Shown: piece after piece, positions 35,340-44,201 of the stretch
How the letters are laid out: each line of letters opens with the position of its first letter
Position numbering within the stretch: the first letter of the stretch is position 1
Assembly (NCBI GenBank): GCA_016712265.1
Contig: JADJRJ010000030.1
Coordinates: forward strand, 186,001-250,000
Length of the DNA: 64,000 nt
Direction of reading: 5' to 3'
Source: Gemmatimonadota bacterium
GTDB taxonomy: Bacteria; Gemmatimonadota; Gemmatimonadetes; Gemmatimonadales; Gemmatimonadaceae
Notes under the pieces: model-generated
Seen by the model: only the letters and a program-made list of their open reading frames with translations
Database searches by the model: none
What the model was told of the DNA's origin: nothing
Position numbers and translations under genes: made by a program

Positions 35340-36218
35340 GTGACCCTTCCCACGGCTCCAGCCACCGGCCCAGCGCCGACTGGTGCCGGTAGCGCTCCGG
35401 CGCCAGTTCGCCTCGGCGTCTTTCTGCTCGCCGGTGCCGTGGCGCTTCTCGCGAGCCGTCTGGTGCAAGCCGCGTTGCCCGCCGAGCTGAACGTCGGTGG
35501 GGCATCGCTCCCGGTCTTCTTTTTGGCCATGACCGTGACGGTCGGGATCGCGCACGTGGTCACGCTGGCCACTGTCGATCGGCGGGGGTGGGGCGTGGTG
35601 GGGCTCGGCCAGGTCGCGTGGCAGTGGCGTCGCGTGATCATGGGGTTGGGTCTTGGTGCGATTGCGGTGGGTGGGCCGTCGTTGCTCCTGCTCGCGGCCG
35701 GGTGGCTCGAGGTGGTCCCGGCGGCACCGGGGAACTGGGCCCAGGCGGCGGCGTTGACCCTGTTGACGCTCCTTCCTGCCGCCCTTTGGGAAGAACTCGC
35801 GACCCGCGGCTACCTCCTGACGGTCCTGCGCGAGTGGCTGGGGGCGCGTCGCGCCATTGTGGCAACGAGCGCGTTGTTCGGGGCACTGCATCTGGAGAAC
35901 GCCGGCGCGACGTGGCAGTCGGTCGCCCTGGTCACGCTCGCGGGAATCTTTCTTGGGAGCATCCGGGTGGCGTTTGACAGCCTGCCTGCCGCGTGGGCCG
36001 CGCACGTGGCGTGGAACTTCGTCATGGCGGGGTTGCTGCACACCGCGGTGAGCGGCGTTGGGCTGGGGAGCCCAAACTATCGAGTGATTGACGCGGGGCC
36101 GGACTGGGCGACGGGTGGCTCGTGGGGCCCCGAGGCCGGCCTGGTCACCGGGGTCGGGCTGTTGGTTGGTATCTACATCATGCTGCGACGGGGACGTCGC
36201 GGAGTGCAAGGAACATGA
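35340..36218 (+). CDS. CPBP family intramembrane glutamic/metalloprotease
   Basis: This multi-span membrane protein of 292 residues (GTG start, 6 bp after the thiolase stop) has about eight helices. The CPBP/Rce1 motifs are in order: EE in LWEELATRGYLL (the EExxxR type), a FxxxH helix in ALFGALHLENAG, and HVAWNF near the end. Such proteins cleave peptides or prenylated proteins within the membrane; bacterial substrates are mostly unknown. It is sandwiched between metabolic genes, and its stop overlaps the next gene's ATG (ATGA), suggesting co-translation rather than functional linkage. Confidence 0.88.
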   Translation: MTLPTAPATGPAPTGAGSAPAPVRLGVFLLAGAVALLASRLVQAALPAELNVGGASLPVFFLAMTVTVGIAHVVTLATVDRRGWGVVGLGQVAWQWRRVIMGLGLGAIAVGGPSLLLLAAGWLEVVPAAPGNWAQAAALTLLTLLPAALWEELATRGYLLTVLREWLGARRAIVATSALFGALHLENAGATWQSVALVTLAGIFLGSIRVAFDSLPAAWAAHVAWNFVMAGLLHTAVSGVGLGSPNYRVIDAGPDWATGGSWGPEAGLVTGVGLLVGIYIMLRRGRRGVQGT

Positions 36219-37060
36219 GTGAGACAATCGCCGTGATTGGCGCGGGGCAGATGGGGAACGGGATCGCGCATGTGTTCGCCCAGGGTGGCCACCCGGTGAC
36301 CATGTTCGACGTGTCGGCCGAAGCGCTCGCGCGTGGCCGAGCGACGATCGAGAAGAACATGGACCGCCAGGTGAAGAAGGGTTCGCTCGACGTCGCGGCA
36401 AGGGACGCGGCGCTCGCCCGCCTCGCCACGTCGACGGAGCTCGGCGCGGTTGCTGGCGCCGCGCTCGTGGTGGAGGCGGCCACGGAGAACCAGGCGCTCA
36501 AGCTGAAGATCTTCGCCGACCTCGATCGCATGGCCGACGCCGGGGCCGTGCTGGCGACGAACACGAGCTCGATCTCGATCACGACGATTGCGGCGGTCAC
36601 CAAGCGCCCGGCGGACGTGATCGGGATGCACTTCATGAACCCGGTGCCGGTAATGCAGCTGGTCGAGGTGATTCGTGGCTTGGCGACCAGCGACGAGACG
36701 ACGGCACGGGTGATGGCCTGGTCCACGGCCCTTGGCAAGGTGCCGGTGGAGGTGGCCGACTTTCCCGGGTTTGTGGCCAACCGGATCCTTATGCCGATGA
36801 TCAACGAGGCGCTGTATTGCCTCATGGAGGGGGTGGGGACGGCGGAGGCCATCGACACGGTGATGAAGCTCGGGATGAACCACCCGATGGGTCCACTGGC
36901 CCTGGCGGACCTGATCGGGTTGGACACCTGCCTGTCGATCCTCGAGGTGTTGCACTCGGGGCTTGGGGATCCGAAGTACCGGCCCTGTCCGCTGTTGCGG
37001 AAGTATGTGGCCGCGGGATGGTTGGGTAGGAAGAGTGGTCGAGGGATCTACACGTATTGA
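36215..37060 (+). CDS. 3-hydroxybutyryl-CoA dehydrogenase
   Basis: This soluble NAD(P)-dependent dehydrogenase of 281 residues oxidises 3-hydroxyacyl-CoA to 3-ketoacyl-CoA, or the reverse. The Rossmann motif GAGQMGNGIA is at residues 9-18. The catalytic region has NTSSISIT, then MHFMNPVPVMQLVEV with the active His, and GFVANRILMPMINEA with the conserved Asn. The C-terminal domain ends in GRKSGRGIYTY, typical of the short monofunctional enzymes such as Hbd/PaaH. It is coupled to the CPBP gene upstream and is followed 135 bp later by an acyl-CoA dehydrogenase. Confidence 0.95.
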   Translation: MSETIAVIGAGQMGNGIAHVFAQGGHPVTMFDVSAEALARGRATIEKNMDRQVKKGSLDVAARDAALARLATSTELGAVAGAALVVEAATENQALKLKIFADLDRMADAGAVLATNTSSISITTIAAVTKRPADVIGMHFMNPVPVMQLVEVIRGLATSDETTARVMAWSTALGKVPVEVADFPGFVANRILMPMINEALYCLMEGVGTAEAIDTVMKLGMNHPMGPLALADLIGLDTCLSILEVLHSGLGDPKYRPCPLLRKYVAAGWLGRKSGRGIYTY

Positions 37061-37195
37061 GCTGATCGCTGGGGATCCCGGCTGATTCTGGCTAGGTCGC
37101 CCCTGCGTGTGATTGCTGCCGGAGGCACACATCGAACTGCCGTCTGCCGTAAGTGTTTGTGTTTTGGTGCTCGTTCCTCGCTTCCCTGATCTCGC

Positions 37196-38359
37196 ATGTC
37201 CTGGGCATTGATCCCGTTGAGTGAAGAGCAGAAGGCCATTCAGTTGATGGCGCGCCAGTTCGCGCGCGCGGAGGTGGCGCCTCATGCGGACCGGTGGGAT
37301 CGCGAGGGCGGGTTTGACCGCGACATTGTCTCGAAATTGGCCGAGCTGGGCTTTCTGGGGATGATGATCCCGGAAGCGCTGGACGGGCTGGGGCTCGACA
37401 CCTGCACGTACCTCGTCGCGCTCGAGGAGATCGCGGCGGCGGACGCATCGGCGGCGGTCCTCATGAGCGTGCACAACTCCCTGCCGACGCAGATGATCCT
37501 GCGCTACGGCAGTGACGCCCAGCGCGAGGGATTCCTGCGCAAGATGGCCCGCGGCGAGTGGCTGGGAGCATTCGCCCTTTCCGAGCCTGACGCCGGTTCT
37601 GACGCGGCTTCGCTCCGGTCGCAGGCCGTCCGTGATGGTGACCACTATGTGCTCAACGGCGTGAAGTCGTGGGTCTCCCATGGCTCCATGGCCGACGTCA
37701 TCCTCTGCATGGCGCGGACCGATACCGCGGACGAGCGCAAGGGCGCGCGCGGGATCAGCACCTTCATCCTGACGCCCGACATGGCCGGCTTCGGGGTGGG
37801 GAAGAAGGAAGACAAAATGGGGCTGCGCGGTGATCCCACCGTTCAGCTGATCCTGGACAACGTGCGGGTTCCCGTGGCGAACCTCCTTGGAGAGGAGGGG
37901 ATGGGATTCATCTATGCCATGCAGTCACTCGAGAACGGCCGCCTCGGCATTGCGGCGCAAGCGGTCGGCATCGCCCGGGCAGCCCTCGAGCACTCGGTGG
38001 CGTATGCGGCGGAGCGCAAGCAGTTCGGCAAGCCGATCAAGGAATTCCAGGCGATCCAGTTCAAGCTGGCCGACATGGCGACGCGCATCACCTCTGCGCG
38101 AGCCCTGCTCTACGCGGCGGCATCGGCCAAGGATCGTGGCGAACCGATCACGCAGTTTGCCTCGATGGCCAAGTTGCAGGCGACGGAGACGGCGATGTGG
38201 GTGACCACGCAGGCCGTCCAGATCTTCGGCGGATACGGCTACGTGAAGGAGTATCCGGTGGAAAAGTTGTTCCGGGACGCGAAGGTGACCGAGATCTACG
38301 AGGGGACCTCGGAGATCCAACGTATCGTGATTGCCCGGGAGTTGTACGCACGTTCCTGA
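37196..38359 (+). CDS. Short-chain acyl-CoA dehydrogenase
   Basis: This 387-residue flavoprotein introduces the 2,3-double bond into acyl-CoA and passes electrons to ETF. Sequence blocks include LGFLGMMIPEALDGLGLD, the FAD-binding ALSEPDAGSDAASLR, LNGVKSWVSHGSMAD, and FGGYGYVKEYPVEKLFRDAK with the catalytic Glu E369 in EIYEGTSEIQ. Unlike the enzyme at 19737 it keeps the canonical active site. With the thiolase and hydroxyacyl-CoA dehydrogenase it forms a butyryl-CoA/branched-chain oxidation set, and the leucine-type dehydrogenase downstream suggests use in amino-acid catabolism. Confidence 0.93.
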   Translation: MSWALIPLSEEQKAIQLMARQFARAEVAPHADRWDREGGFDRDIVSKLAELGFLGMMIPEALDGLGLDTCTYLVALEEIAAADASAAVLMSVHNSLPTQMILRYGSDAQREGFLRKMARGEWLGAFALSEPDAGSDAASLRSQAVRDGDHYVLNGVKSWVSHGSMADVILCMARTDTADERKGARGISTFILTPDMAGFGVGKKEDKMGLRGDPTVQLILDNVRVPVANLLGEEGMGFIYAMQSLENGRLGIAAQAVGIARAALEHSVAYAAERKQFGKPIKEFQAIQFKLADMATRITSARALLYAAASAKDRGEPITQFASMAKLQATETAMWVTTQAVQIFGGYGYVKEYPVEKLFRDAKVTEIYEGTSEIQRIVIARELYARS

Positions 38360-38386
38360 GTGGGTTCACCCTGACATCCCGTTCCA

Positions 38387-39460
38387 GTGAAGAGCTTCGA
38401 GATCATTGCCGAGATGGGCCACGAACAGCTGGTCCTTTGCCACGACAAGGCCAGCGGCTACCGTGGCATCATTGCCATCCACGACACGACCCTGGGCCCC
38501 GCCCTGGGGGGCACGCGCTTCTGGCAGTACGCCACCGACGATGAGGCGATCGTGGACGCCCTTCGCCTGTCGCGAGGGATGACCTACAAGAACGCAGTCG
38601 CCGGCCTGAATCTCGGCGGCGGCAAGGCGGTCATTATCGGCGACAACCGCATGATGAAGCGCGAGATGATCTTCCGCGCGCATGGGCGCTTTGTGGAGTC
38701 GCTCGGGGGACGCTACGTCACGGCGGAAGATGTGGGGACATCCACGGCGGACATGGACTTCGTCCACATGGAGACGGACTATGTGGCGGGGCTGGCCACA
38801 CGATCCGGCGACCCGTCGCCGGTGACGGCACGCGGCGTGTTCCGCGCGATCCAGGCCTGCGCACGCCAGCGTTGGGGGTCGGACTCGGTCGCGGGCAAGA
38901 CGGTCGCGGTGCAGGGGCTTGGGCATGTCGGCTACTACCTCTGCAAGGAACTGCACACGCACGAGGCGCAGCTGGTCGTGACCGACATCGATCCGGCGCG
39001 CGTGAAGCGGGCGGTTGATGAGTTCGGCGCCCGTGCGGTCGAGCTGGACCAGATCTACGCCGTCCCTGCCGACATCTTCAGCCCGTGCGCCCTGGGCGGC
39101 ATCCTCAATGATGACACGATCCCCAAGCTCAAGGTGGAAGTTGTCGCGGGTGCGGCGAACAACCAGCTTCTGGAGGAACGCCACGGCGATGCCCTCGAAG
39201 CTCGGGGCTTGCTGTACGCCCCGGACTACGTGGCCAATGCCGGCGGTGTGATCAACGTCTACAGTGAGTTGGCCGGCTGGACCTCACAGCGGGCGCTGCG
39301 CAAGGCCGACGAGATCTACGAGACCACGCTCGGTGTGTTCGAGATCGCGAAGGAAACCGGGGTGCCGACGTACGTCGCGGCCGACCGACTGGCCGAACGC
39401 CGACTGCAGGCGGTCGGTGGGCTCGTACGCACCTGGCCGCAGTGGCCGCGCAAGAGCTGA
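38387..39460 (+). CDS. Leu/Val/Phe-type amino acid dehydrogenase
   Basis: This 357-residue enzyme of the Glu/Leu/Phe/Val dehydrogenase family oxidatively deaminates a hydrophobic amino acid to its 2-oxo acid with NAD+. It starts at a GTG 27 bp after the acyl-CoA dehydrogenase. Motifs are GPALGGTRFWQY, the Lys-rich active site MTYKNAVAGLNLGGGKAVI, EDVGTSTADMDF, and the dinucleotide fold VAVQGLGHVGYYL. NAGGVINVYSEL in the C-terminal part is also conserved. The length and motifs match leucine dehydrogenase rather than the longer glutamate enzymes. Its place after acyl-CoA genes fits branched-chain amino acid breakdown. Confidence 0.9.
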   Translation: MKSFEIIAEMGHEQLVLCHDKASGYRGIIAIHDTTLGPALGGTRFWQYATDDEAIVDALRLSRGMTYKNAVAGLNLGGGKAVIIGDNRMMKREMIFRAHGRFVESLGGRYVTAEDVGTSTADMDFVHMETDYVAGLATRSGDPSPVTARGVFRAIQACARQRWGSDSVAGKTVAVQGLGHVGYYLCKELHTHEAQLVVTDIDPARVKRAVDEFGARAVELDQIYAVPADIFSPCALGGILNDDTIPKLKVEVVAGAANNQLLEERHGDALEARGLLYAPDYVANAGGVINVYSELAGWTSQRALRKADEIYETTLGVFEIAKETGVPTYVAADRLAERRLQAVGGLVRTWPQWPRKS

Positions 39461-39462
39461 CC

Positions 39463-39924
39463 ATGGCCGAGCGCATCCCCATTGCCTCCGACCACGCCGG
39501 CTTCGAGCTCAAGGAGAAGCTGGCGGCGCACCTCGCGGCGTTAGGCTTCGAGGTGGAGAACCTGGGCACGGCGTCGGAGGCGTCCACGGACTATCCCGAT
39601 TATGCCCACCCGCTCGCTCGCGAGGTGTCCGGCGGCCAGGCCCGTCGTGGGGTGTTGCTCTGCGGGACGGGCCTCGGGATGTCCTACACGGCCAATCGGT
39701 ATCCCCACGTCCGGGCCGCCGTGGCATGGACACCTGAGGTCGCGGAACTGGCGCGTCGGCACAATGACGCCAACGTCCTCGTCCTCCCCGCACGGTTTGT
39801 GTCCGAAGAGTCTGCGCGGCAGATTCTGGAGACTTGGCTCAAGACCCCGTTCGACGGCGGACGCCACGAACGGCGCGTCGAGAAGATTGAACGCCCCGAG
39901 GAGACCCCTGAGGAGACCCCATGA
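39463..39924 (+). CDS. rpiB: Ribose 5-phosphate isomerase B
   Basis: This 153-residue isomerase interconverts ribose 5-phosphate and ribulose 5-phosphate. The N-terminal IASDHAGFELKEKL and the active-site segment GVLLCGTGLGMSYTANR (catalytic Cys C67) are diagnostic of RpiB/LacAB proteins. RHNDANVLVLPARF matches the phosphate-binding end. The C-terminus carries a repeated EETP tail before the overlap with glyA (ATGA). The ATG lies 2 bp after the amino acid dehydrogenase stop. The rpiB-glyA arrangement is a common bacterial pairing. Confidence 0.95.
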   Translation: MAERIPIASDHAGFELKEKLAAHLAALGFEVENLGTASEASTDYPDYAHPLAREVSGGQARRGVLLCGTGLGMSYTANRYPHVRAAVAWTPEVAELARRHNDANVLVLPARFVSEESARQILETWLKTPFDGGRHERRVEKIERPEETPEETP

Positions 39925-41200
39925 GTGGATCGATGAGTGGCTGGAATCGCTGGGATCGTCGTCCCCCCGGACAGGCCTTGCAGGACGCCGACCCGGAGAT
40001 CGCGCGCTTGATCGAGGAAGAGACGGCGCGGCAGTCGCATGGTATCGAGTTGATCGCCAGTGAGAACTTCGTCTCACCGGCGGTGCTCGAGGCCATGGGG
40101 TCGCCACTCACCAACAAGTACGCCGAGGGCCTCCCGGGAAAGCGCTACTACGGGGGCTGCGAGGTGGTGGACCAGGTGGAGAACCTGGCGATCAGTCGCG
40201 TCAAGGAGTTGTTCGGGTGCGACCACGCCAACGTACAGCCGCACTCGGGGGCCTCGGCCAACAGTGCGGTCGCGATGGCGTTCCTCAAGCCCGGTGACAC
40301 CCTCCTCGGCCAGGACCTCTCCCAGGGTGGGCACCTGACCCATGGCTCCCCGGTGAATTGCTCGGGGCTCATGTATCGGGCGGTGCACTACGGCGTCACC
40401 GACCAGGGATTTCTCGATTACGACATGCTGCGTGACGTGGCGCGTCGAGAACGTCCGCGGATGATCATCGCCGGTGCGAGCGCGTACCCTCGCACGATCG
40501 ACTTCCCCGCGTTTGCGGAGATCGCAAGGAAGTGGGCGCGATCTTCATGGTGGACATGGCGCACATCGCTGGTCTGGTCGCGACGGGCCACCATCCGTCA
40601 CCGATCCCGCATGCCGATGTCGTCACCTCAACGACGCACAAGACGCTGCGCGGGCCGCGAGGTGGGTTGATTCTCTGCAAGGCCGAACATGCCAAGGTCG
40701 TGGACAAGGCCGTGTTCCCCGGCTCCCAGGGCGGGCCGCTCGAGCACGTCATTGCGGCCAAGGCGGTCGCGTTCCGCGAGGCGTTGGCCCCCTCATTCAA
40801 GACCTACTGCGGCCAGGTTGTTGCGAACGCCCAGGCGTTGGCGGGAGCATTGACGGCGCGTGGTTACCAGCTCGTCTCCGGCGGTACCGACAATCACCTC
40901 ATGCTCGTTGACCTGCGCAACAAGGGGCTCACCGGAAAGTTGGCGGAGCAGGTCCTCGACAAGGCCGCGATCACGGTCAACAAGAACACCGTGCCGCGGG
41001 AGACGCAGTCGCCCTTTGTCACGAGCGGTGTCCGCATCGGGACGCCGGCGGCCACCACGCGGGGGATGAAGGAGCCCGAGATGCAGCGCATCGCGGCGCT
41101 GATCGATCGCGTCCTGATGGCGCCGGAAGATCCGTCGGTGCACGCCGCGGTTCGGGCCGACGTGAGGGCGCTGACGGAGGCGTTCCCTCTGTACCTGTAA
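39921..41200 (+). CDS. glyA: Serine hydroxymethyltransferase (frameshift near 40531)
   Basis: GlyA interconverts serine and glycine, feeding one-carbon units to folate. The start overlaps the rpiB stop. The first part is a normal SHMT: EEETARQSHGIELIASENF, TNKYAEGLPGKRYYGG, QPHSGASANSAV and PRMIIAGASAYPRT. At 40530-40532 the frame breaks after EIARK; restoring one G would give KVGAIFMVDMAHIAGLVA, exactly the family sequence. The second part, in the other frame, carries the PLP-lysine motif TTHKTLRGPRGG and runs to the normal C-terminus. Total intact length would be about 426 residues. For an essential-type gene a one-base sequencing error is the simplest explanation. Confidence 0.9.
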
Positions 41201-41210
41201 AGGGGTGCGT

Positions 41211-41244
41211 GCCGGGTCTGGGACGCTCCCAGCCCCAGCCCGGC
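41211..41244. terminator. Hairpin between glyA and the convergent propeller gene
   Basis: The outer arms gccggg (41211-41216) and cccggc (41239-41244) and the inner arms ctggga (41218-41223) and tcccag (41227-41232) form an interrupted stem with a 3-base loop. It lies in the 43-bp gap between the glyA stop and the stop of the minus-strand beta-propeller gene, partly overlapping the latter. No T-run follows, so its strength is uncertain. Confidence 0.45.
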
Positions 41245-42473
41245 TAACGACGCGTGGGTTCCTGCTTCCAGAACGCGATGCCGGACGCCTGCTGGCCCAC
41301 GTCGGCGGTGCCGACTTTCTTGCGGTTGGCCAGGTCGAACACGTCCACCTTCCCGGGCTGGGCGCCCACGCCTTCGGAGGAGACGAAGGCGTACTTCGAG
41401 TCCTTGCTGACGGCGACGCCGTGGCCAATCGTCGTGCTCAGCTTCTCGCGGTAGACGGACTGTCCCGACGCCAGGTCAATCATCTCGAAGCCCGCGCCCT
41501 TCTTCAGCGTCACGAGGAGGTACTTCCCGTCCGGCGTCACCGCGAGGTTGTACGGGCCGACCCCGGTCGAGAAACGCCGCGTGATCTTCCAGGTGGAGGC
41601 ATCGACCTCGAAGACCTGGTCCACCTTGTTGCACGTGACGTACACCATCGACCCGGTGGCGGCGGGCTGGGCCCAGGTGGGCGAACAGGTGGAGGTCATC
41701 GAGGCGCCGTGCCCTTCGCTGTTGTCGACCTTGTGGTCCATGGCGTGGCCGGCGTGGGCGGTGGCCTGCAGGTCGACCAGTCCTTCCTTGCCCTTGGCGA
41801 GCGAGAACTTCGCCGTCACCTCGTAGGTGCGGGTGTCCAGCTCAACGAGCATGTCGTCCATCATGCAGCCGGAGTAGTGCTTTGTCCCCGTCGCGTTGAA
41901 CCGCGATCCGTGGGGCATGGTGCACGTCACCGTTTGTGCGACCTCGGTGTTGGTCGGGGTGAACACCACCGAGATGCTGGAGGGCACCATCTCGCCGTGG
42001 AGGTTGAAGTTCGCCGAGAAGGTGTAGAGCCCGTCCGGGGACACGTCGATCGAGGCGGGGAACCATCCCAGTTGGATCGCCGGGCCCACCAGCGTGTCAG
42101 GGCCGAGGTCGAACTTCCACAACCGGCCGTCCGGCGTCCCATGGCCCGTGGTCATGTACAACCACTTGCCGTCGGGCGAGATCTGCAGGCCGTGGGGGCC
42201 CTCCATCTCCGTCGCCTCAACCCCGATCGGGATCGACTTCTCGACTCGCGTGCCCTCAGGCCCAAAGCGCACGCGGTGAATCAAGTCTGCAGACTCCGCG
42301 CCGACGTACACCCAGTAGTTCTGTGTGGGTCCCGTTACGGGCGGCGTGGTCGTCTCCTTGCGGACATCCTGGCGCTTGGGCCGCGGGGGGACAGACCGCA
42401 CCTGGGCGAGGGCGGTGCTGGCGCTGAGCACAACAGCCAGCGCGGCGAGGGAACGACTCAGGCCTCGAGACAT
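41244..42473 (-). CDS. Secreted YncE-like beta-propeller protein
   Basis: This 409-residue protein has a signal peptide (1-22, ending ASTALAQ) and repeated propeller blades of the YVTN/YncE type, such as HGLQISPDGKWLYMTTG, DVSPDGLYTFSANF, PYNLAVTPDGKYLLVTL and GVAVSKDSKYAFVSS. Four Cys residues occur in the middle blades. The ATG at 42473 is preferred over 42479 because a GGAG motif lies 6 bp before it. No catalytic residues are evident; such propellers often bind ligands or partner proteins in the periplasm. It converges with glyA and lies downstream of a lipoprotein gene and proline dehydrogenase on the same strand. Confidence 0.85.
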   Translation of the reverse strand: MSRGLSRSLAALAVVLSASTALAQVRSVPPRPKRQDVRKETTTPPVTGPTQNYWVYVGAESADLIHRVRFGPEGTRVEKSIPIGVEATEMEGPHGLQISPDGKWLYMTTGHGTPDGRLWKFDLGPDTLVGPAIQLGWFPASIDVSPDGLYTFSANFNLHGEMVPSSISVVFTPTNTEVAQTVTCTMPHGSRFNATGTKHYSGCMMDDMLVELDTRTYEVTAKFSLAKGKEGLVDLQATAHAGHAMDHKVDNSEGHGASMTSTCSPTWAQPAATGSMVYVTCNKVDQVFEVDASTWKITRRFSTGVGPYNLAVTPDGKYLLVTLKKGAGFEMIDLASGQSVYREKLSTTIGHGVAVSKDSKYAFVSSEGVGAQPGKVDVFDLANRKKVGTADVGQQASGIAFWKQEPTRR

Positions 42474-42590
42474 GGGCATCTCCGTGAATCCGGGGCGGCA
42501 CAGGGCCGCCGGGGGGCGTGCCATGCGTCGACCTCGGGAACCTAACCCGAGGTTCACTCACACGGCGAGGGGCCGCTCACGTGCGCGCAC

Positions 42591-43172
42591 TTATTCCTTT
42601 TCGCGCACCCGGCCCTCGGCGACGACGCGAAAGCGGCCGTCCCCGCGCGGGACGAATTTGTACGCCATCTCGAAGGCGAAGGGTTCCTGGCCCGGTCCGG
42701 ACGCGGCCGCGAACAGCTCGGAGTGCAGGTTGAGGCGCAGGGTGTCGCCGCTACCCTGAAAGACCTCCGTGGCACGAATCACATAGCCACTCTTCGCAGC
42801 CGTGCACCGAGGGGCGCGCTGGTCACCATCGCGCACGGGGTTGCAGGCGCCCTGGACGGTACCGGCCTGGCGCAGGGCCTCGCCTAACGCTTGCGGCAGG
42901 GAATCGCCGCCCTCCGTTCCGGCACCGCGGGGCAACCGCCGCTCGTGAATCACCAGGTACAGGTCCGGGCCTACATCAAACGCCGCACGGACCGCGGCTT
43001 CGTACACGGCGACCTGTGCGGGGAGCGATAGCTCCGCCACCGGGAGTCCCGCGGACCGTGATTGATCTGCCGGCGGGGCCGGGGCGTCGCAGGACACCAC
43101 GCCGATCGCGAGGCAGGCAAGGACCGGCCTTGTACAGCGCCGGCCCGCCGACGCCCCCGCCCAGGCGGACAC
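42591..43172 (-). CDS. Lipoprotein of unknown function (193 aa)
   Basis: The preferred start is a GTG at 43172, directly after the proline dehydrogenase stop (43178). It gives a short N-terminus and a lipobox with C28 (IGVVSC). The mature protein is compact, with the segments QVAVYEAAVRAAFDVGPDLYLVIHER, in two parts, and PFAFEMAYKFVPRGDGRFRVV near the C-terminus, plus two Cys that may form a disulfide (GACNPV and APRCTA). The C-terminal half looks like a beta-sheet domain. No family is recognised. The frame is open upstream into the proline dehydrogenase gene, so the start is uncertain. Confidence 0.65.
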   Translation of the reverse strand: MSAWAGASAGRRCTRPVLACLAIGVVSCDAPAPPADQSRSAGLPVAELSLPAQVAVYEAAVRAAFDVGPDLYLVIHERRLPRGAGTEGGDSLPQALGEALRQAGTVQGACNPVRDGDQRAPRCTAAKSGYVIRATEVFQGSGDTLRLNLHSELFAAASGPGQEPFAFEMAYKFVPRGDGRFRVVAEGRVREKE

Positions 43173-43177
43173 GAACG

Positions 43178-44104
43178 TCAGGCGAAGGTACTCTTGACCA
43201 CGAACCAGACGTTCGCGGGACGTTCTGCGAGGCGGCGCATGTACCACGGGAACCAGTTCGTTCCGTACGAGATCAGGCAGCGGACGCCAACGTTGTCGGC
43301 CGTCAGGGCGCGCTGCTCGGCGCTGCGGATGCCGTAGAGCATGTGCACCTCGAACTGCTCCCGCGTCAGCTGCATCGAACGGGCACGACCCACCAACCGG
43401 TGCACGACGTTCATGTCGTGGGTCCCGAAGATGGGCAGGGCCTTCCCCTCCTTTGATGCGGCCAGCAGGGTCTCGCCCAGCTCAACGAACGCGGCATCCG
43501 TGTCCGCCTTCTTCGGGAAGGCCACGTTCGCGGGTTCCGCGTACGCTCCCTTCACCAGCCTAACGACCGGCTGAAGGGGCATCAGGCGCTCCAGGTCTTT
43601 CGGCGTGCGGTACAGGTACGCCTGCATCGCCAACCCGGTCTTGGGGTATACCGACTTGACGCGCTCATACAGGTCCAGCGTCCGGTCGACATAGGAGGAG
43701 TCTTCCATGTCCATCCAGATAAACGCCCCGTGCTCCTGGGCGGCCTGCGCCAGGACCTCCAGTTGTCGGCCACATTCGGCCACGCTGTTATCCAGCCCGA
43801 GCTGGGTCGGCTTGATCGAGATGACCGTGGAGAGTCCACGTCGTGCAATCTCGGCCATCGCGCCGATGTAGTGCTCTCGGACGCTGTCGGTGTTCGTTTC
43901 CCCGGTCAGGGTTTCACCAAGCCGCGTGATGATGCTCCCGATCTTTCCGTTCTGGAGGGTCGTCGCGGCGCCGAGGGCGTCGTTCAGTTCTTCGCCGGGC
44001 ATGAACTTGCGGACGGCGCGCCTGGCAAAGGCACGTTGGGTCATCTGGCGGGCGAGCCAGGGACTCTTGGACGCACGCAGCAGGAGGTTACGGGCGATGG
44101 ACAT
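43178..44104 (-). CDS. Proline dehydrogenase (monofunctional)
   Basis: This FAD-dependent enzyme of 308 residues oxidises proline to pyrroline-5-carboxylate. The TIM-barrel motifs of PRODH are present: VISIKPTQLGLD, FIWMDMEDSSYVDRTLDLY, GLAMQAYLYRTPKDLE, RLVKGAYAEP with its conserved Lys-Gly-Ala, IFGTHDMNVV and EVHMLYGIRSAEQ. The C-terminal YGTNWFPWYMRRLAERPANV contains the conserved substrate-binding Arg-Arg. Length and lack of a P5C dehydrogenase domain make it the short, monofunctional type. The start at 44104 is chosen over the upstream in-frame ATG because homologous sequence begins there. It precedes the lipoprotein gene by 5 bp. Confidence 0.92.
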   Translation of the reverse strand: MSIARNLLLRASKSPWLARQMTQRAFARRAVRKFMPGEELNDALGAATTLQNGKIGSIITRLGETLTGETNTDSVREHYIGAMAEIARRGLSTVISIKPTQLGLDNSVAECGRQLEVLAQAAQEHGAFIWMDMEDSSYVDRTLDLYERVKSVYPKTGLAMQAYLYRTPKDLERLMPLQPVVRLVKGAYAEPANVAFPKKADTDAAFVELGETLLAASKEGKALPIFGTHDMNVVHRLVGRARSMQLTREQFEVHMLYGIRSAEQRALTADNVGVRCLISYGTNWFPWYMRRLAERPANVWFVVKSTFA

Positions 44105-44201
44105 GGATTGAGCGCGAGGTAGGCGCTGCGGCCGAATCTCCACTCGCCGCAGGGGTGCGTGAAGCTAACGCCGCACCCGGGGCCTCACCAATTGCCGCGG
44201 C

